A stretch of 64,000 bases of DNA, taken from Bacteroidota bacterium. Its GTDB lineage: Bacteria > Bacteroidota > Bacteroidia > Bacteroidales > Prolixibacteraceae. The DNA is taken from assembly GCA_024278975.1 (NCBI GenBank), contig JAJRSD010000066.1, forward strand, positions 23,665 to 87,664, given 5' to 3'. Both the position numbers and the translations under genes were made by a program. The notes under the pieces are model-generated. The model saw nothing but the letters and a program-made list of their open reading frames with translations. It had not been told where the DNA came from and made no database searches. This document shows positions 48,902 through 58,181 of the stretch, one piece after another; positions within the stretch are counted from its first letter, which is position 1; each line of letters opens with the position of its first letter.

Positions 48902-49696
48902 ATGAAAAATAAAAAAATAGCAATAATCGGAGTAGGAAATATGGGCGGTGCAATCGCAATCGGTCTCGAAAAATCAGGATTTATTCCTGCATCCAACATC
49001 TTTGTTTCCGATAGAAAAGAGAGTACACTTGCAAAATTTTCGGAGTTAGGAATTAACATATTTCAAAATAATCTGGAAGCGGTAAAAAATGCCGATGTAA
49101 TTATTGCGGCCGTAAAACCCTACCATATTGAAGGAGTAATAAACGATATCAAAAGCGAATTAAACCCCAATAAAATTTTTATATCAATTGTTGCAGGTGT
49201 TGGAATTAATGAACTGGGAGAGATGGCCGGCGCTGACATTCCAATTTTCAGGGTAATGCCAAATACTGCCATCGCTTTGCAGGAGTCGCTCACCTGTATT
49301 TCGGCAAACGGAAATACAAAACTACATCGCGAATATGTTATCAACTTGTTTAACAAACTTGGCAAAACGGTTGAAATAGGCGAAGAGTTAATGGCTGCGG
49401 CAACGGTGCTTTCGTCGTGCGGAATTGCTTATGCGTTGCGCTATATTCGTGCTGCAATGCAGGGTGGAATAGAAATTGGATTTGGTGCCGAGGTAGCTCA
49501 ACTAATTACTGCGCAAACGGTAAAAGGTGCAACCGAACTTGTCCTGCAATCGGGCAACCATCCCGAGCGCGAAATTGATAAAGTAACTACCCCGCGCGGC
49601 GTAACAATTACCGGACTCAATGAAATGGAACATAAAGGTTTTAGCTCGTCGCTGATACAGGGAATTATGGCATCGTTCAATAAAATAGATAATTAA
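48902..49696 (+). CDS. proC: Pyrroline-5-carboxylate reductase
   Basis: IAIIGVGNMGGAIAIGL; TPRGVTITGLNEME. Confidence 0.95.
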   Translation: MKNKKIAIIGVGNMGGAIAIGLEKSGFIPASNIFVSDRKESTLAKFSELGINIFQNNLEAVKNADVIIAAVKPYHIEGVINDIKSELNPNKIFISIVAGVGINELGEMAGADIPIFRVMPNTAIALQESLTCISANGNTKLHREYVINLFNKLGKTVEIGEELMAAATVLSSCGIAYALRYIRAAMQGGIEIGFGAEVAQLITAQTVKGATELVLQSGNHPEREIDKVTTPRGVTITGLNEMEHKGFSSSLIQGIMASFNKIDN

Positions 49697-49707
49697 TACA
49701 ACTGTTA

Positions 49708-50805
49708 ATGCAATTCCGATATAAAAAAATAACGGTTAAAATTGGCAGCAACGTTTTGGCAAAAACCGACGGAACGCTAAATGTTTCGCGTATTGCCCAT
49801 TTGGTCGACCAGGTTGCTTTTCTTCGTAAAAATGGAGTTGAAGTTGTTGTGGTTTCGTCGGGGGCAGTGGCCGCTGGGCGGGCAGTTCTTTCGCTGGCAA
49901 AAAAAACCGATTCCGTATCGCAGCGCCAGTTGTGGTCGGCATTGGGGCAGGTAAAGTTGATTTCCCGCTATTCCGATTTTTTTAACGAACACGGGTTGGT
50001 TTGTGCGCAGGTTCTTACAACAAAAGAGAATTTCTCGAGTCGCAAACATTACCTGAATATGAAAAACTGTTTCTCTACTCTGTTGGAAAACAAAGTAATT
50101 CCGGTTGTTAACGAAAACGATACCATCTCGGTAAACGAGTTAATGTTTACCGACAACGACGAACTTTCGGGACTGATTGCATCGATGGTAAATTCGGAGG
50201 CACTTATTTTGTTGAGCAATGTTGATGGTATTTTTAGCTCGCACCCCAACAATACAGAAGCAGAACTTATTCAGAAAATTCATCTCAACGAAAAAGAACC
50301 TGAAAATGCAATCTCGGATAAACAGTCGGACTTTGGACGGGGTGGAATGTTAACAAAATTCAGAATTGCAAAAAAAGTGGCACACGATGGAATTGGCGTT
50401 CACATTGCAAACGGAACTATCGAAAATATTTTAATCGATTTGCTTGATGTTAAAAAGGAATTGAAACACACTTTTTTCGTGCCGAATGCAAAACAAAATA
50501 GCAACATTAAAAAATGGATTGGTTATTCCGATGGATTTACAAAAGGCGAAGTGATTATAAATAAAGGTGCTGCTGATGCACTCAATTCTGATAAAGCAAT
50601 TAGTTTATTGCCGGTTGGAATTGTAAAAATTAACAACTCATTCAAAAAAGGCGATTTAATAAAAATAATTGATGAGACGGGGAAAAGTATTGGAATTGGT
50701 AAAGCAAAATACGACTCGGAAAAAGTTGCTTCCGAAAAGAAACCGGAAAAACAAAAACCGCTGGTTCATTACGATTTTTTATATCTTGAAAATAAGAACA
50801 ATTAA
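49708..50805 (+). CDS. proB: Glutamate 5-kinase (with C-terminal PUA-like region)
   Basis: ITVKIGSNVLAK; VSSGAVAAGRAVL; PVVNENDTISV; GRGGMLTKFRIAKKVAHDG. Confidence 0.95.
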   Translation: MQFRYKKITVKIGSNVLAKTDGTLNVSRIAHLVDQVAFLRKNGVEVVVVSSGAVAAGRAVLSLAKKTDSVSQRQLWSALGQVKLISRYSDFFNEHGLVCAQVLTTKENFSSRKHYLNMKNCFSTLLENKVIPVVNENDTISVNELMFTDNDELSGLIASMVNSEALILLSNVDGIFSSHPNNTEAELIQKIHLNEKEPENAISDKQSDFGRGGMLTKFRIAKKVAHDGIGVHIANGTIENILIDLLDVKKELKHTFFVPNAKQNSNIKKWIGYSDGFTKGEVIINKGAADALNSDKAISLLPVGIVKINNSFKKGDLIKIIDETGKSIGIGKAKYDSEKVASEKKPEKQKPLVHYDFLYLENKNN

Positions 50806-50817
50806 TCATAAAAAAAT

Positions 50818-52068
50818 ATGAAGATTGAAAAACAACTGCAGGATGTACTTGCTGCTTCGCGAAAACTAAATTTGATTGAAGATTCACTTGTTCAGGATGT
50901 ACTCTTCGATTTGGCAAACGAAGCACGTAAAAACACCGAGTTTATTCTTGCTGAAAACAAAAAAGATTTGGAAAGAATGAATCCGGACGACCCGAAATTT
51001 GACCGTCTAAAATTAACCGAAGATCGAATTGAAGGAATTGCATCCGACATTGAAAATGTTGCAAAACTTGATAGTCCGGTGGGGAAAGTTTTAAAAGAAT
51101 CTGTTCGTCCGAACGGGCTAAAAATAAGCAAAGTAACTGTGCCATTTGGTGTAATCGGAATTATTTACGAAGCGCGCCCCAATGTAACTTTCGATGTGTT
51201 TGCACTGAATCTGAAATCGGGGAATGCCTGTGTTTTAAAGGGTGGTAGCGATGCAATAAATTCGAATACCGCAATAGTTTCTATCATTCAAAAGGTACTT
51301 GCAAAATACAATATCGACAAAAATACAGTAACGCTTTTGCCGGCAGGACGCGAAGAGACAGATGAAATGTTAAGGGCAAACAGATACATAGATTTGGTAA
51401 TTCCGCGTGGTAGTCAGGGACTTATAAATTATGTTCGAGAGAATGCAACCATTCCGGTAATTGAAACCGGTGCGGGAATTTGTCATACTTATTTCGATAA
51501 ATTTGGTGATTTAAATAAAGGAGTTGAAATTGTTTTCAATGCAAAAACACGGCGTGTTTCGGTTTGTAATGCACTCGACTGTTTTGTTATTCACGAAAAC
51601 AGATTAAACGATTTGCCCGCTTTTGCAAAGAGACTGGCAACAAAAGAAGTTGTAATTTATGCCGATAAAAAAGCGTTCGACAAAATAAAAGATGTCTATC
51701 CGAAAGAGCTGCTTCTGCATGCAACCGACGAGTCGTTTGGAACAGAATTTCTCTCGATGAAAATGGCAATAAAAACAGTTTCTTCATTCGACGAGGCAAT
51801 TTCGCATATTAATAAATACACATCGAAACACAGCGAAGCAATAATAACGGAAGACGCAGGACGAATAAATACCTTCCGAAAAATTGTTGATGCATCATCG
51901 GTTTATTCCAATGCATCGACTGCTTTTACCGATGGTGCACAGTTCGGACTCGGTGCCGAAATTGGTATCAGTACACAAAAATTACACGCCCGCGGACCGA
52001 TGGCACTCGAAGAACTTACAAGCTATAAATGGATTATTGAAGGCGAGGGACAGGTTCGGGCGAAATAA
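50818..52068 (+). CDS. proA: Gamma-glutamyl phosphate reductase
   Basis: [82 protein letters not shown]. Confidence 0.96.
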   Translation: MKIEKQLQDVLAASRKLNLIEDSLVQDVLFDLANEARKNTEFILAENKKDLERMNPDDPKFDRLKLTEDRIEGIASDIENVAKLDSPVGKVLKESVRPNGLKISKVTVPFGVIGIIYEARPNVTFDVFALNLKSGNACVLKGGSDAINSNTAIVSIIQKVLAKYNIDKNTVTLLPAGREETDEMLRANRYIDLVIPRGSQGLINYVRENATIPVIETGAGICHTYFDKFGDLNKGVEIVFNAKTRRVSVCNALDCFVIHENRLNDLPAFAKRLATKEVVIYADKKAFDKIKDVYPKELLLHATDESFGTEFLSMKMAIKTVSSFDEAISHINKYTSKHSEAIITEDAGRINTFRKIVDASSVYSNASTAFTDGAQFGLGAEIGISTQKLHARGPMALEELTSYKWIIEGEGQVRAK

Positions 52069-52104
52069 CGTATCTAAAATTGTATATTTGTAAAAAAAGA
52101 TGTT

Positions 52105-52341
52105 ATGAGTACAATTGAATTAAAACATTTTATCATAGAACATTTATCGCAGATTGATGATAAGCCGTTTTTAAATGCACTAAAAACAATTATCGAAACA
52201 AAAATTTCCGGTGATATTTATGAATTAAGCAGTTATCAGGAAAAACGAATCGATTCGGCCAGGAATGATTTGAAACAAAGCAAAACAATTACTCACAACG
52301 ACTTACAAAAAGAGATTGACCAATGGCTAAGCACAAAATAG
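52105..52341 (+). CDS. Antitoxin-like protein of a RelE/ParE-type module
   Basis: 78 aa small ORF overlapping a RelE/ParE-like ORF by 19 nt; YQEKRIDSARNDLKQSKTITHNDLQKEIDQWL. Confidence 0.75.
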   Translation: MSTIELKHFIIEHLSQIDDKPFLNALKTIIETKISGDIYELSSYQEKRIDSARNDLKQSKTITHNDLQKEIDQWLSTK

Positions 52342-52642
52342 AGTGGTCAGTTGAAGCTAAAGCCGATTTATTTAATATCCTTGAATTTTACATAACCAGA
52401 AATGGTACAACTATTTACAGCAAAAAATTGAATTCAAAAATTGATAAAAGTATTCGGTTAATTTCAAAAAATCCCTTAATTGGCACAAAAACAAATAACA
52501 ATGCGGTAAGAGTATTAATTACAGGAAATTATCAAATAATTTATGAAGTTTTCGAACAGTTATTTTGATAATTATGATTTGGGATTGCAGAAGAAATCCT
52601 GATGATAAAAAGATTGGGAGTAGAATAAACTCAAAAAAATAA
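52323..52642 (+). pseudogene. RelE/ParE-family toxin with C-terminal frameshift
   Basis: KIEWSVEAKADLFNILEFYITRNGT...LIGTKTNNNAVRVLITGNYQIIYEVF | (+1 T at 52549-52552) RTVILIIMIWDCRRNPDDKKIG; the restored tail matches the family IxxIWDxRxNP ending. Confidence 0.8.
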
Positions 52643-52646
52643 AACA

Positions 52647-53594
52647 ATGAAAAACTACACATCAGTAAAAGATATACGAAGTATTGAGGAAGTGATAAAA
52701 GTCGCTTTCGAGGTAAAGAAAAACCCATTTGGATTTCAACATCTTGGTAAAAATAAAACCATGGTTCTGGTATTTTTCAACTCCAGTTTGCGTACCCGGT
52801 TAAGTACACAAAAAGCTGCAATGAATATGGGAATGAATACCATGGTAATGAATGTAAACGGCGATAGCTGGCAACTCGAATCGGAACTGGGAGTTGTGAT
52901 GGACGGCGATAAACCTGAACACCTTTTGGAGGCGATTCCGGTAATTGGCAAGTATTGCGACATAATTGGTGTTCGTGCTTTTGCCCGTTTCGAGAACAGA
53001 GACGATGACTATTCTGAAAAAATAATCAATCAGTTTGTGGAGCATGCCGGTGTTCCGGTGATTAGTATGGAAGGTGCAACCCGCCACCCGCTGCAAAGTT
53101 TTGCCGATTTGATAACTATTGAAGAGTATAAAACAAAAGCACGCCCAAAAGTTGTTTTAACATGGGCGCCACACCCGAAAGCATTGCCGCAGGCAGTGGC
53201 GAATTCGTTTGTTGAGTGGATGCGCGAAACTGATTATGAACTTGTTGTTACTCACCCAAAAGGTTACGAACTGGCACCTGAATTTATGGGCGATGTAAAA
53301 GTTGAATACGACCAGCAAAAAGCTTTTGAAGGAGCCGATTTTATCTATGCAAAAAACTGGTCGTCGTATAATGAATACGGAAAAGTACTTTCGAAAGATA
53401 TGAGCTGGACAGTTAACGAAGAGAAAATGGCTCTTACCAACAATGCCAAATTTATGCACTGTCTGCCTGTACGCCGAAACGTGGTTGTAAGCGATGGAGT
53501 ACTCGATAGCCCAAGTTCAATTGTTGTTGAACAAGCCGCCAACCGCGAAGTTACAGCGCAGGCAGTTATTAAAATGATTTTGAAGAAGTTGTAA
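52647..53594 (+). CDS. argF': N-acetyl/N-succinylornithine carbamoyltransferase
   Basis: FFNSSLRTRLSTQKAAMNMG; MEGATRHPLQSFADL; FMHCLPVRRNVVVSDGVLD. Confidence 0.93.
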   Translation: MKNYTSVKDIRSIEEVIKVAFEVKKNPFGFQHLGKNKTMVLVFFNSSLRTRLSTQKAAMNMGMNTMVMNVNGDSWQLESELGVVMDGDKPEHLLEAIPVIGKYCDIIGVRAFARFENRDDDYSEKIINQFVEHAGVPVISMEGATRHPLQSFADLITIEEYKTKARPKVVLTWAPHPKALPQAVANSFVEWMRETDYELVVTHPKGYELAPEFMGDVKVEYDQQKAFEGADFIYAKNWSSYNEYGKVLSKDMSWTVNEEKMALTNNAKFMHCLPVRRNVVVSDGVLDSPSSIVVEQAANREVTAQAVIKMILKKL

Positions 53595-53622
53595 TTATCT
53601 GTTTGCTATAATTGAATCATTT

Positions 53623-53688
53623 CGTCATGCTGAATTCATTTCAGCATCTCTTTTTAATTAGGGATTCCGAAACAAGTTCGGAATGACG
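53623..53688 (+). repeat. Bipartite hairpin element copy A
   Basis: CGTCATGCTGAATTCATTTCAGCATCTC...GATTCCGAAACAAGTTCGGAATGACG. Confidence 0.85.
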
Positions 53689-53752
53689 TTTAATATTGCA
53701 GATTTAACTCTTTGACTTTGTGTTCCAGTGTTTTTTTGAGAGAAAAATTATT

Positions 53753-54484
53753 ATGAACAAAAAAATTGAAATAATACCAGCCATAGATTTAATAGATGGC
53801 AAATGTGTTCGTCTTTCGCAGGGCGATTATAACCGGAAAACTATTTATAACGAACATCCGCTTGAAGTGGCAAAAATGTTTGAAGCTGCTGGAATTACCC
53901 GTTTGCATCTGGTTGATTTGGACGGTGCAAAAGCAAAACACATTGTAAACCATAAAGTGCTTGAAACTATTTCGACAAAAACAGACCTGATTATTGATTT
54001 TGGCGGTGGATTAAAAACCGATAACGATTTGGAAATTGCTTTTAATTCGGGTGCAAAAATGGTTACCGGTGGTAGTATTGCAGTAAAAAACAGAGATACA
54101 TTTTTAAGCTGGCTCGAAAAATATGGCAGCGAAAAAATAATTCTTGGTGCCGATGCAAAAGATGGCAATATTGCAGTAAGTGGCTGGCAGGAAAGCACAC
54201 AACTTCCGGTAATTGATTTCATTTCAGCATTTCATAAAAAGGGAGTATCGAAAGTTATTTCGACCGATATTAGCCGCGATGGAATGTTAACCGGCCCGGC
54301 ATTCGAACTCTATCAAAAAATTATGGATACACTGCCCGGTATCGAAATTATTGCCAGCGGCGGAATTGCAACCATGGGCGACATATTAAAATTAGATGAA
54401 ATGGAAGTGCCAGGAGTAATTGTGGGCAAAGCCATTTATGAAAATAGAATATCTTTGAAAGAAATTGAGGAGTTTATAGTTTAA
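53753..54484 (+). CDS. hisA: HisA ProFAR isomerase
   Basis: [52 protein letters not shown]. Confidence 0.96.
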   Translation: MNKKIEIIPAIDLIDGKCVRLSQGDYNRKTIYNEHPLEVAKMFEAAGITRLHLVDLDGAKAKHIVNHKVLETISTKTDLIIDFGGGLKTDNDLEIAFNSGAKMVTGGSIAVKNRDTFLSWLEKYGSEKIILGADAKDGNIAVSGWQESTQLPVIDFISAFHKKGVSKVISTDISRDGMLTGPAFELYQKIMDTLPGIEIIASGGIATMGDILKLDEMEVPGVIVGKAIYENRISLKEIEEFIV

Positions 54485-54498
54485 GTTCTTGATTTGAA

Positions 54499-54560
54499 CG
54501 TCATTCCGAACTTGTTTCGGAATCTCATGAAACAGATGCTGAAATAAATTCAGCATGACG
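54499..54560 (-). repeat. Bipartite hairpin element copy B (inverted relative to copy A)
   Basis: CGTCATTCCGAACTTGTTTCGGAATCTC...AGATGCTGAAATAAATTCAGCATGACG. Confidence 0.85.
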
Positions 54561-54588
54561 GAACAACCTTAAAGCTCGGAACTAAAAA

Positions 54589-55344
54589 ATGCTTGCAAAA
54601 CGAATAATACCATGCCTAGATATCCGTAACGGACAAACCGTTAAAGGAATTAATTTTGTTGACATCAAAGAGGTGGGCGACCCGGTTGAACTGGGTGCAA
54701 AATATGCTGCCGATGGTGCCGACGAACTGGTTTTTCTCGACATTACCGCTACTCACGAAGGACGAAAAACTTTTGTGGAACTTGTAAAACGCATCGCGGC
54801 AAATGTTGATATTCCGTTTACTGTTGGTGGCGGGATTAGCGAACTTTCCGATGCCGATAAACTGTTGAGTGCCGGAGCCGATAAAATTTCAATTAATTCA
54901 TCGGCAGTAAAAAATCCGCAATTGATTGATGATTTGGCACGCAATTTTGGGAGCCAGTTTGTAATTGTGGCAATCGATGCCCGTGGCGATGAAAACGACC
55001 ACTGGCGAGTTACTGTAAACGGCGGCAGAATACAAACTGATAAAGAGCTTTTTTCGTGGGCAAAAGAGGCTGAAAGTCGTGGTGCAGGCGAAATACTTTT
55101 TACATCGATGAACCACGACGGAACAAAAAATGGGTTTGCAAACGAGCAGTTGGCACAAATGGCCGACTCGCTAAAAATACCGATTATTGCATCGGGAGGT
55201 GCAGGTACCGAAGAGCATTTTGTTGATGTATTTACAAAAGGAAAAGCCGATGCCGGACTGGCAGCAAGTATTTTCCATTATAACGAAATACCGATTCCTG
55301 TACTGAAAAAATATTTAAAAGAAAAAGGAATTGTAGTTAGATAA
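54589..55344 (+). CDS. hisF: Imidazole glycerol phosphate synthase cyclase subunit
   Basis: [52 protein letters not shown]. Confidence 0.97.
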   Translation: MLAKRIIPCLDIRNGQTVKGINFVDIKEVGDPVELGAKYAADGADELVFLDITATHEGRKTFVELVKRIAANVDIPFTVGGGISELSDADKLLSAGADKISINSSAVKNPQLIDDLARNFGSQFVIVAIDARGDENDHWRVTVNGGRIQTDKELFSWAKEAESRGAGEILFTSMNHDGTKNGFANEQLAQMADSLKIPIIASGGAGTEEHFVDVFTKGKADAGLAASIFHYNEIPIPVLKKYLKEKGIVVR

Positions 55345-55355
55345 AAAAAAGAAAA

Positions 55356-55973
55356 ATGCGCGAATTTAAAAACACATCCGATTTGGATTTCGAAAAGTTA
55401 AACGGATTGATTCCGGCAGTTGTTCAGGATGATAAAACAATGAAAGTTTTGATGGTTGGTTTTATGAATAGAGAAGCCGTTGAAAAAACACTCGAACTGG
55501 GGAAAGTTACATTTTTTAGCCGGAGCAAAAACCGTTTGTGGACAAAAGGTGAAGAGTCGGGAAATTTTCTGAATCTGGTTTCAATACTACAAGACTGCGA
55601 TGAAGATACACTTCTGATAAAAGCAAATCCGGTGGGCCCGGTCTGCCATACAGGAACCGATACATGTTTTGATGAGATAAATAAAGAGGATGATATTCAG
55701 TTTCTAAGTTACCTGCAAACTTTTATCGACAAGCGCAAACAAGAGATGCCGGAGGGTTCTTATACAACATCGCTATTTAAAAAAGGTACACGTACAATTA
55801 CTCAAAAAGTGGGCGAAGAGGCCGTTGAAACAATAATCGGTGCAATGGCAAACGATGATGAAAACTTTATTTACGAATCAGGAGACCTACTGTACCACTT
55901 AATCGTGCTACTTTCCCATAAAGGATTTCGTATTGAAGATGTTGTGAGAGAACTTAAAAAGAGACACTCTTGA
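55356..55973 (+). CDS. hisIE: Bifunctional phosphoribosyl-AMP cyclohydrolase / phosphoribosyl-ATP pyrophosphatase
   Basis: MVGFMNREAVEKTLELGKVTFFSRSKNRLWTKGEESGNFL; QKVGEEAVETIIGA. Confidence 0.96.
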   Translation: MREFKNTSDLDFEKLNGLIPAVVQDDKTMKVLMVGFMNREAVEKTLELGKVTFFSRSKNRLWTKGEESGNFLNLVSILQDCDEDTLLIKANPVGPVCHTGTDTCFDEINKEDDIQFLSYLQTFIDKRKQEMPEGSYTTSLFKKGTRTITQKVGEEAVETIIGAMANDDENFIYESGDLLYHLIVLLSHKGFRIEDVVRELKKRHS

Positions 55974-56227
55974 CTTTTCAATATATTCTCAAAAAATAAA
56001 ATAAGGAATTCTATCTTATATTTGAAAAATAGTTGTCTAAGGATGGGGAGTAGTTAACCTGGCTGGATGTATTCAAGGCAATTTTAGTACGTTTTGAAAT
56101 AAATAAAGTGCATTGGAAAGCATTGAATATACTAACTTTTATTATAATTTTATTGCGTAAACTGTAATCAACTTCATTAATAAATGGTTAAATTAGACAG
56201 TTATTACAAACTAAATATTCTTGTATA

Positions 56228-56785
56228 ATGAGTATTCCTGATAATAGAACAAAAATATTATTAGCCAATGGTGATAAAATAATTCTTAAAGATTTTTTTC
56301 ATGCTAATTATCCGGTGTTTAGTTCTTTTGCTGCCTCCTTTGTTTCAGACACTAATCTATGTCAGGATATTGTACAGGATACCTTTATCAAGTTTTGGAG
56401 AAATCAGAATACATTCCAAAATATTTTTAGTGTAAAAGCATTTTTTTACAAGTCAATCCGCAACTCTTGTCTCGACTATATCAAGCACGAAAAAGTAAAA
56501 GACAAATTTGCTAACTATTATATTAATCAAAATAACCCGGTACAATATTTTTGGGAAGAGGTGATAGAAAAAGAAGCTTATAGTGTAGTTTATCAGGAGA
56601 TAAATAAATTGCCAGAGAAAGAAAAAGAAGTTTTATTACTTGCACTCAAAGGACGAACCAACAAAGAAATTGCAAAGGATATGAGTATTGCAATCAGCAC
56701 TGTAAAAACGCATAAATCAAGGGCATATAAAGTTTTGCGTAAAAAACTTAATGGATTAATTCTATTTTTTTTATTTGCTTTTTGA
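56228..56785 (+). CDS. ECF RNA polymerase sigma factor (Bacteroidota sigma-70 family)
   Basis: DIVQDTFIKFWRNQ; LPEKEKEVLLLALKGRTNKEIAKDMSIAISTVKTHKSRAYKVLR. Confidence 0.94.
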   Translation: MSIPDNRTKILLANGDKIILKDFFHANYPVFSSFAASFVSDTNLCQDIVQDTFIKFWRNQNTFQNIFSVKAFFYKSIRNSCLDYIKHEKVKDKFANYYINQNNPVQYFWEEVIEKEAYSVVYQEINKLPEKEKEVLLLALKGRTNKEIAKDMSIAISTVKTHKSRAYKVLRKKLNGLILFFLFAF

Positions 56786-56905
56786 ATAACTGTTATTCAA
56801 ATTGAATAATTTTATTTTTAATTTATGTAGTCCCATTTTATTTAATTGTCGTTATAAGAACATTAAAGATGAACTGTAACTTCTAAAAAAAACAGAAAAT
56901 AAATA

Positions 56906-58096
56906 ATGAAGAGTTTATACGAGAGTTTAAAAATTGGTAACTTAATAGGGAAGTATTTAACAGATAAAGAGACTGAAGAAGAGTCTGTAGAATTGAAGAA
57001 ACTCCTTGAGCAGAAAGAAAATGGTAACGATTTATTCAATACTATCAGTAACAAGAAGAAGATAATAGACTCTATCGATGAATTTGAAAGATACGATATT
57101 AAAGAAGGCTGGGCAATATTCATTGAATCACTTTCAAAACAATCAAGAAAGAAAATGTTTTTCCGTTGGAAGGTTGCTGCTTCCATTATTATTATAGTAA
57201 CGTTTTCTTCATTAACCTTCAACTATTTTTCAGAAAATAAAATTGATACTATTGAGATTTCGAAACAAATCTTACCCGGTGTACCCAAGGCTTTTATTGA
57301 ACTTAGCAATGGCACAAAATTCGATCTTCAGGATTTGGATGAACAACAACAAAAAAAATTAGCACAAGAAACAGGGATTGTTGTAAAAAATAATATTGTC
57401 AGATATTCAGAAACAGGACACCAATTAAAAAATGCCTCCGAGTTTTTAACTCTTGTTGTACCGCGCGGAGGAGAGTTTCAGCTAATTTTGTCAGACGGAA
57501 CAAAAGTTTGGTTAAATGCTGAATCCAGATTAGAATATCCTAGCAAATTTACAGCAAACAATAGACTTGTAAAACTCACTGGAGAAGCCTATTTTAGTGT
57601 TACAAAAGATAGCAATCGTCCTTTTGTTGTTAACCTGCAAAATATGGACATCGAGGTTTTAGGAACAGAATTTAATGTCTCAGCTTATAACGATGACAAC
57701 TTAATTAAAACAACTTTAGTTGAAGGGAAAGTTTTAATAAAAAATAATAGTAACCCTGTATTAAAAGATCAAATACTGTCGCCGGGCGAACAACTGAGTT
57801 TCGATAAAAATAAAAATACTACCGAAGTTAACAAGGTTAATGTATATGAATACATTGCATGGAAAGAAGGTCGATTTGTATTTGAGCACCGAACACTTGA
57901 AGAGATAACTAAAATATTGGGCAGATGGTATGATGTTGATTTTGTATTTAAAAGCGATGATTTAAAAAACAGTTATTTTTTCGGCGAATTCTTGCGTTAT
58001 GAAGATATATCGAACGTAAAGAAAATATTAAATATGACAGATACCCAGATAGAATATAAACAAATAAATAGAACCATCGAGATAAGTAAAAAATAA
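56906..58096 (+). CDS. FecR-family anti-sigma factor
   Basis: VPRGGEFQLILSDGTKVWLNAESRLEYPSKF; GEAYFSVTKDSNRPFVV; C-terminal ITKILGRWYDVDFVF. Confidence 0.95.
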   Translation: MKSLYESLKIGNLIGKYLTDKETEEESVELKKLLEQKENGNDLFNTISNKKKIIDSIDEFERYDIKEGWAIFIESLSKQSRKKMFFRWKVAASIIIIVTFSSLTFNYFSENKIDTIEISKQILPGVPKAFIELSNGTKFDLQDLDEQQQKKLAQETGIVVKNNIVRYSETGHQLKNASEFLTLVVPRGGEFQLILSDGTKVWLNAESRLEYPSKFTANNRLVKLTGEAYFSVTKDSNRPFVVNLQNMDIEVLGTEFNVSAYNDDNLIKTTLVEGKVLIKNNSNPVLKDQILSPGEQLSFDKNKNTTEVNKVNVYEYIAWKEGRFVFEHRTLEEITKILGRWYDVDFVFKSDDLKNSYFFGEFLRYEDISNVKKILNMTDTQIEYKQINRTIEISKK

Positions 58097-58098
58097 AC

Positions 58099-58123
58099 CA
58101 GGAGGAAATGGTACTTCCTCCTG
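58099..58123 (+). promoter_or_regulatory. Intergenic RNA hairpin between FecR and SusC genes
   Basis: CAGGAGGAA-atggtac-TTCCTCCTG, 9-bp stem, no T-tract. Confidence 0.5.
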
Positions 58124-58181
58124 ATTAAACATTCCGGCATTATACCCGGATATTAATGTTATAAGAATATAAAGTAAAACT

